NCBI GenBank assembly: GCA_021323255.1
Contig: JAJTCL010000015.1
Span: 1-16,584, forward strand
DNA length: 16,584 nt
Source of the DNA: Propionibacteriaceae bacterium
Lineage (GTDB): Bacteria; Actinomycetota; Actinomycetes; Propionibacteriales; Propionibacteriaceae
Direction: 5' to 3'
The notes below the pieces were generated by a model. It did no database searches. It had not been told where the DNA came from and worked only from the letters and a program-made list of their open reading frames with translations. Both the position numbers and the translations under genes were made by a program. Positions 14,446 to 16,584 of this stretch are shown one piece after another (position 1 is the first letter of the stretch; each line of letters starts with the position of its first letter).

Positions 14446-15564
14446 CGCCGCGGACTGCCGGTGCTCGGGCGCTGCACCTACCTGAACACCGGCTCCTTTG
14501 GTCCGCTCCCCAGCGCGACCGTAGCGGCCATGCAGGCGGTGGAGCGCCGCGAACTGGAGGAGGGCCGATCGAGTCGAGGCTACTTCCAGCGAGTCCTGGA
14601 CGAGCGTGAGGTGCTCCGCGCCGAACTCGCGGGCCTGCTGGGTACGCATCCGGATCGGATCGCTCTCACCAGCTCGACGACTGAGGGATGCAACATCGTA
14701 TTGCGCGGCCTCGGCATCGGTCCGGGCGACGAGGTCGTGACCACCGATTCGGAGCACCCTGGGCTTTTCGGTGGACTTGTCGCATCTGGCGCGACGCTTC
14801 GCATTGCAGGGATTCGCGAGCGTCCTACCGCGGAGATCCTTCCGACGGTCCAGGCTCAGATCACGTCTCGGACGCGCCTCATCGCTCTTTCCCACGTCTC
14901 GTGGCTGAACGGTGCCGTCCTGCCAGTGCGCGAGCTGGCCCGGCATGGCGTCCCGGTGCTGGTCGATGGGGCGCAAGGCGTGGGTGCCATCCCCGTCGAT
15001 GTCGAAGATCTAGGCGCCGACTACTACACGGTCTCGGCACAGAAGTGGCTGCTGGGGCCCGCCGGGACTGGAGCGCTCTACGTCGCACCGGATCAGCTCG
15101 CGAATTGCCGGGTCACGTTCCCGTCCTACTTCTCATGGGATCTTCCCGCCTACGAGTTCCACAACGGGGCCGTTCGCTTCGAAGGCTCGTGGACACCAGC
15201 CGCATCGATCGCAGGGCTTCTCGCTTCGCTCGCGTTCGCAGCAGACGCCGGAGACGACCGTTTTGCGTGCGCGCGCAACGCCGCCGAGCGCTGCCGTGCG
15301 CTGCTTCTGGAGCACGGCGCTGACGTAGTGACCGAGCCTGAACAGGCGACCCTGGTCTCCTGGCGAGTCGACGAGCCGGAGGCGCTTGTCGGCCGCCTGG
15401 CCGAGCAGAGCGTCGTGGTACGGGCCCTTCCGGGCACCGGCCTGGTTCGCGCATCCTGCGGCTATTGGACAAGCGATGAGGACCTCGGCCGGCTCATTCA
15501 ATGCCTTGAGGGTTCCATTGAGCCGACTGAGCAGCGACCAGCTAGGGTTCCAAGAAAGTGCTGA
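14443..15564 (+). CDS. Class V (NifS-like fold) PLP-dependent enzyme
   Basis: The 373-residue protein has the fold-type I layout: YLNTGSFGPLP near the start, SSTTEGCNIVLRGL binding phosphate, H105 in SEHPG stacking on the cofactor, D175 in VDGAQGVG, and Schiff-base K201 in SAQKWLLGPAGTGALYV. It resembles cysteine desulfurase/selenocysteine lyase, isopenicillin-N-epimerase and EgtE-like enzymes. The flexible catalytic-Cys loop of true desulfurases is not evident (C-terminal VRASCGYWTSDEDLGRL), so sulfur transfer is not supported. The substrate is unknown. GTG 14443 is the first usable start, but the frame stays open upstream to 14401, and the residues before it (HIDLVAV, then RRGLPVLGR) look like a family N-terminus, so the true start may be upstream or damaged. 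A repeat-containing hairpin covers the start. Confidence 0.85.
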   Translation: MRRGLPVLGRCTYLNTGSFGPLPSATVAAMQAVERRELEEGRSSRGYFQRVLDEREVLRAELAGLLGTHPDRIALTSSTTEGCNIVLRGLGIGPGDEVVTTDSEHPGLFGGLVASGATLRIAGIRERPTAEILPTVQAQITSRTRLIALSHVSWLNGAVLPVRELARHGVPVLVDGAQGVGAIPVDVEDLGADYYTVSAQKWLLGPAGTGALYVAPDQLANCRVTFPSYFSWDLPAYEFHNGAVRFEGSWTPAASIAGLLASLAFAADAGDDRFACARNAAERCRALLLEHGADVVTEPEQATLVSWRVDEPEALVGRLAEQSVVVRALPGTGLVRASCGYWTSDEDLGRLIQCLEGSIEPTEQRPARVPRKC

Positions 15565-15808
15565 CATGTGGCGCAACTGAATCGTTTTAGGTATGTCGTC
15601 AGCCAGCAGTTTTGCCGTACGCAGTCCCGAGATATTGCTTACAAGGTAGAAAATTTTCCCTTCTGCGTGATCTTGAATATTCTCAGGGACTTTTTGGTTT
15701 TTCAGATACCTAAAGCCTTGCTCACCAGTGGCATTCGTGGTTATCTGCGGATGTGGCCAAGAAGCGCGCCACGACCTGAAAGTCTCACTACGAAAGGGTG
15801 GCGCGCTC
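15565..15808 (+). promoter_or_regulatory. AT-rich gene-free leader upstream of the sigma factor
   Basis: No convincing gene lies in these 244 bases. By hand count 15601-15720 has 51 G or C in 120 (about 43%), clearly below the surrounding genes. It contains a GAAAATTTTC palindrome near 15650 and T-runs around 15690-15703. The sigma factor promoter should lie here, but I could not identify a convincing -35/-10 pair or a SigF-type GTTT...GGGTA promoter. Confidence 0.5.
15763..15807 (+). promoter_or_regulatory. Perfect 10-bp stem one base before the sigma factor start
   Basis: AGCGCGCCAC (15763-15772) and GTGGCGCGCT (15798-15807) are exact reverse complements with a 25-nt loop. The probable ribosome-binding site GAAAGGG (15792-15798) sits at the 3' edge of the loop, touching the stem, and GTG 15809 follows after a single base. 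In mRNA this GC-rich stem would restrict initiation, so it may be a translational control element such as a thermosensor or a protein-binding site. If translation instead begins at GTG 15737, the stem would lie inside the coding region. Confidence 0.55.
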
Positions 15809-16584
15809 GTGGCGAACTCCCCTCTTTCTGTTGTCCCCTCTCATCACCCCTCGGCTCGTGAGGAGCTCGCCGAACGCACGCGCGAGTTGCTTGTCGAGGC
15901 CGAGACAGCAGGCCCCGCTAGGCGCCAACAGATCCTTGATGAGGTGGTCAGCTCACATTCCTGGCTGGCCGAGAAGCTTGCCCGACAGTTCCTGCATCGC
16001 GGAGAGGACGAGGAGGATCTCGTCCAGGTCGCCTACACCGGACTAGTCGAGGCCTGCTTGCGCTTCGATCCTCACCAAGGTTCGTTCGTGGGCTTCGCGG
16101 AGCCGACCATCACCGGAGTGCTCAAGCGGCACTTTCGTGATCACGGTTGGACCGTACGGCCTCCGCGTCCGACCCAAGAGCTGGCCTCGATCATCTGGCG
16201 ACGGTGGCCAACGCTCGTTCAGGAAATGGGTGCCTTGCCCTGCGCACGAGATCTCGCCCATGAGCTCGGAGCGCCCGTGAGCGCGGTGCAGCAAGCCCGA
16301 TTGGCAAGCGAGGGCTACACGGCCTCCTCGATTGACTCCGCCATGTCTCGAGGAGTCTTCTTTTGCTCCACAGAGGCAGAAGAGGACATCGACCGGACCG
16401 AAGCCCGACTCATCGTCGACCGAGCCGTTGCACAACTGGACGAGTCCGAACGCCGGCTGATCTGGCTGCGCTACTTCGAACAACGCTCGCAGTCCGACAT
16501 CGCCCACGAACTCGGCATCAGCCAGATGCAAGTTTCCCGGTTACTGGCCCGGCTGCTACTCAAGTTGCGCAGCATCATCGGCAC
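15809..16584 (+). CDS. SigB/SigF-type RNA polymerase sigma factor (3' end cut by window)
   Basis: The frame from GTG 15809 is open to the window edge: 258 codons, probably only a few short of the end. Region 2 reads EEDLVQVAYTGLVEACLRFDP (about 68-88), then EPTITGVLKRHFRDHGWTVR (98-117), the core-binding and -10-recognition part of the SigB/SigF/SigG group. Region 3 (about 125-175) and region 4 follow, with the -35-binding helix-turn-helix SQSDIAHELGISQMQVSRLL (227-246). Members direct stress or developmental regulons and are usually held by an RsbW-type anti-sigma factor. No anti-sigma or anti-anti-sigma gene lies just upstream, which is unusual; one may follow beyond the edge. GAAAGGG lies 10 nt before the GTG. 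GTG 15737, in frame, is an alternative start adding 24 residues. Confidence 0.9.
   Translation, partial: MANSPLSVVPSHHPSAREELAERTRELLVEAETAGPARRQQILDEVVSSHSWLAEKLARQFLHRGEDEEDLVQVAYTGLVEACLRFDPHQGSFVGFAEPTITGVLKRHFRDHGWTVRPPRPTQELASIIWRRWPTLVQEMGALPCARDLAHELGAPVSAVQQARLASEGYTASSIDSAMSRGVFFCSTEAEEDIDRTEARLIVDRAVAQLDESERRLIWLRYFEQRSQSDIAHELGISQMQVSRLLARLLLKLRSIIG

Noticed and set aside
15568..15861. 97-codon frame in the leader of the sigma factor.
   Set aside because: It overlaps the start of the sigma factor in another frame, lacks a ribosome-binding site and resembles no known protein.

Overview
The window reads as chromosomal DNA of a high-GC actinomycete. Recognisable actinobacterial families point that way: an EF-G2-type GTPase resembling mycobacterial FusA2/Rv0120c, a radical SAM protein resembling Rv2578c, an Rv2525c-like DUF1906 secreted protein and a SigB/SigF-type sigma factor. 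The order cannot be fixed from sequence alone; a Propionibacteriales-like organism is only a guess. I see no transposase, integrase, CRISPR array, rRNA or functional tRNA.

Layout. (1) 1-509: MarR regulator behind a 31-bp palindrome. (2) 545-2821, minus: serC then serA, 9 nt apart, giving two of the three steps of serine synthesis. (3) 2822-5534, plus: a secreted DUF1906 protein with two C-terminal SH3-like repeats, preceded by a REP-like palindrome, then a radical SAM protein with a LexA-box-like sequence over its probable -10. (4) 5578-7770: an epoxide hydrolase (minus) divergent from a WYL regulator (plus), with a palindrome between them that could control both. (5) 7864-12019, minus: SppA-like S49 peptidase, a small two-helix membrane protein resembling SLATT proteins, and an ABC exporter with fused permease and ATPase. 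(6) 12124-14223, plus: EF-G2-like protein with a degenerate G domain. (7) 14224-14442: a gene-free 219-bp region with a near-identical 24-bp direct repeat; the second copy belongs to a hairpin that includes the GTG start of a class V PLP enzyme (14443-15564). (8) 15565-15808: AT-rich leader ending in a perfect 10-bp stem one base before the start of a sigma factor gene, which runs off the right edge.

Most genes look like housekeeping or stress functions. No multi-gene defence or biosynthetic system is evident. The best candidates for something undescribed are in non-coding DNA: the paired repeat/hairpin leader at 14225-14445, the start-codon-proximal stem before the sigma gene (15763-15807), the LexA-like site at 4470-4485 and the divergent operator at 6760-6790. 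Among proteins, the orphan SLATT-like membrane protein and the EF-G2 with a shortened switch I and altered G1, G3 and G4 motifs deserve a look.
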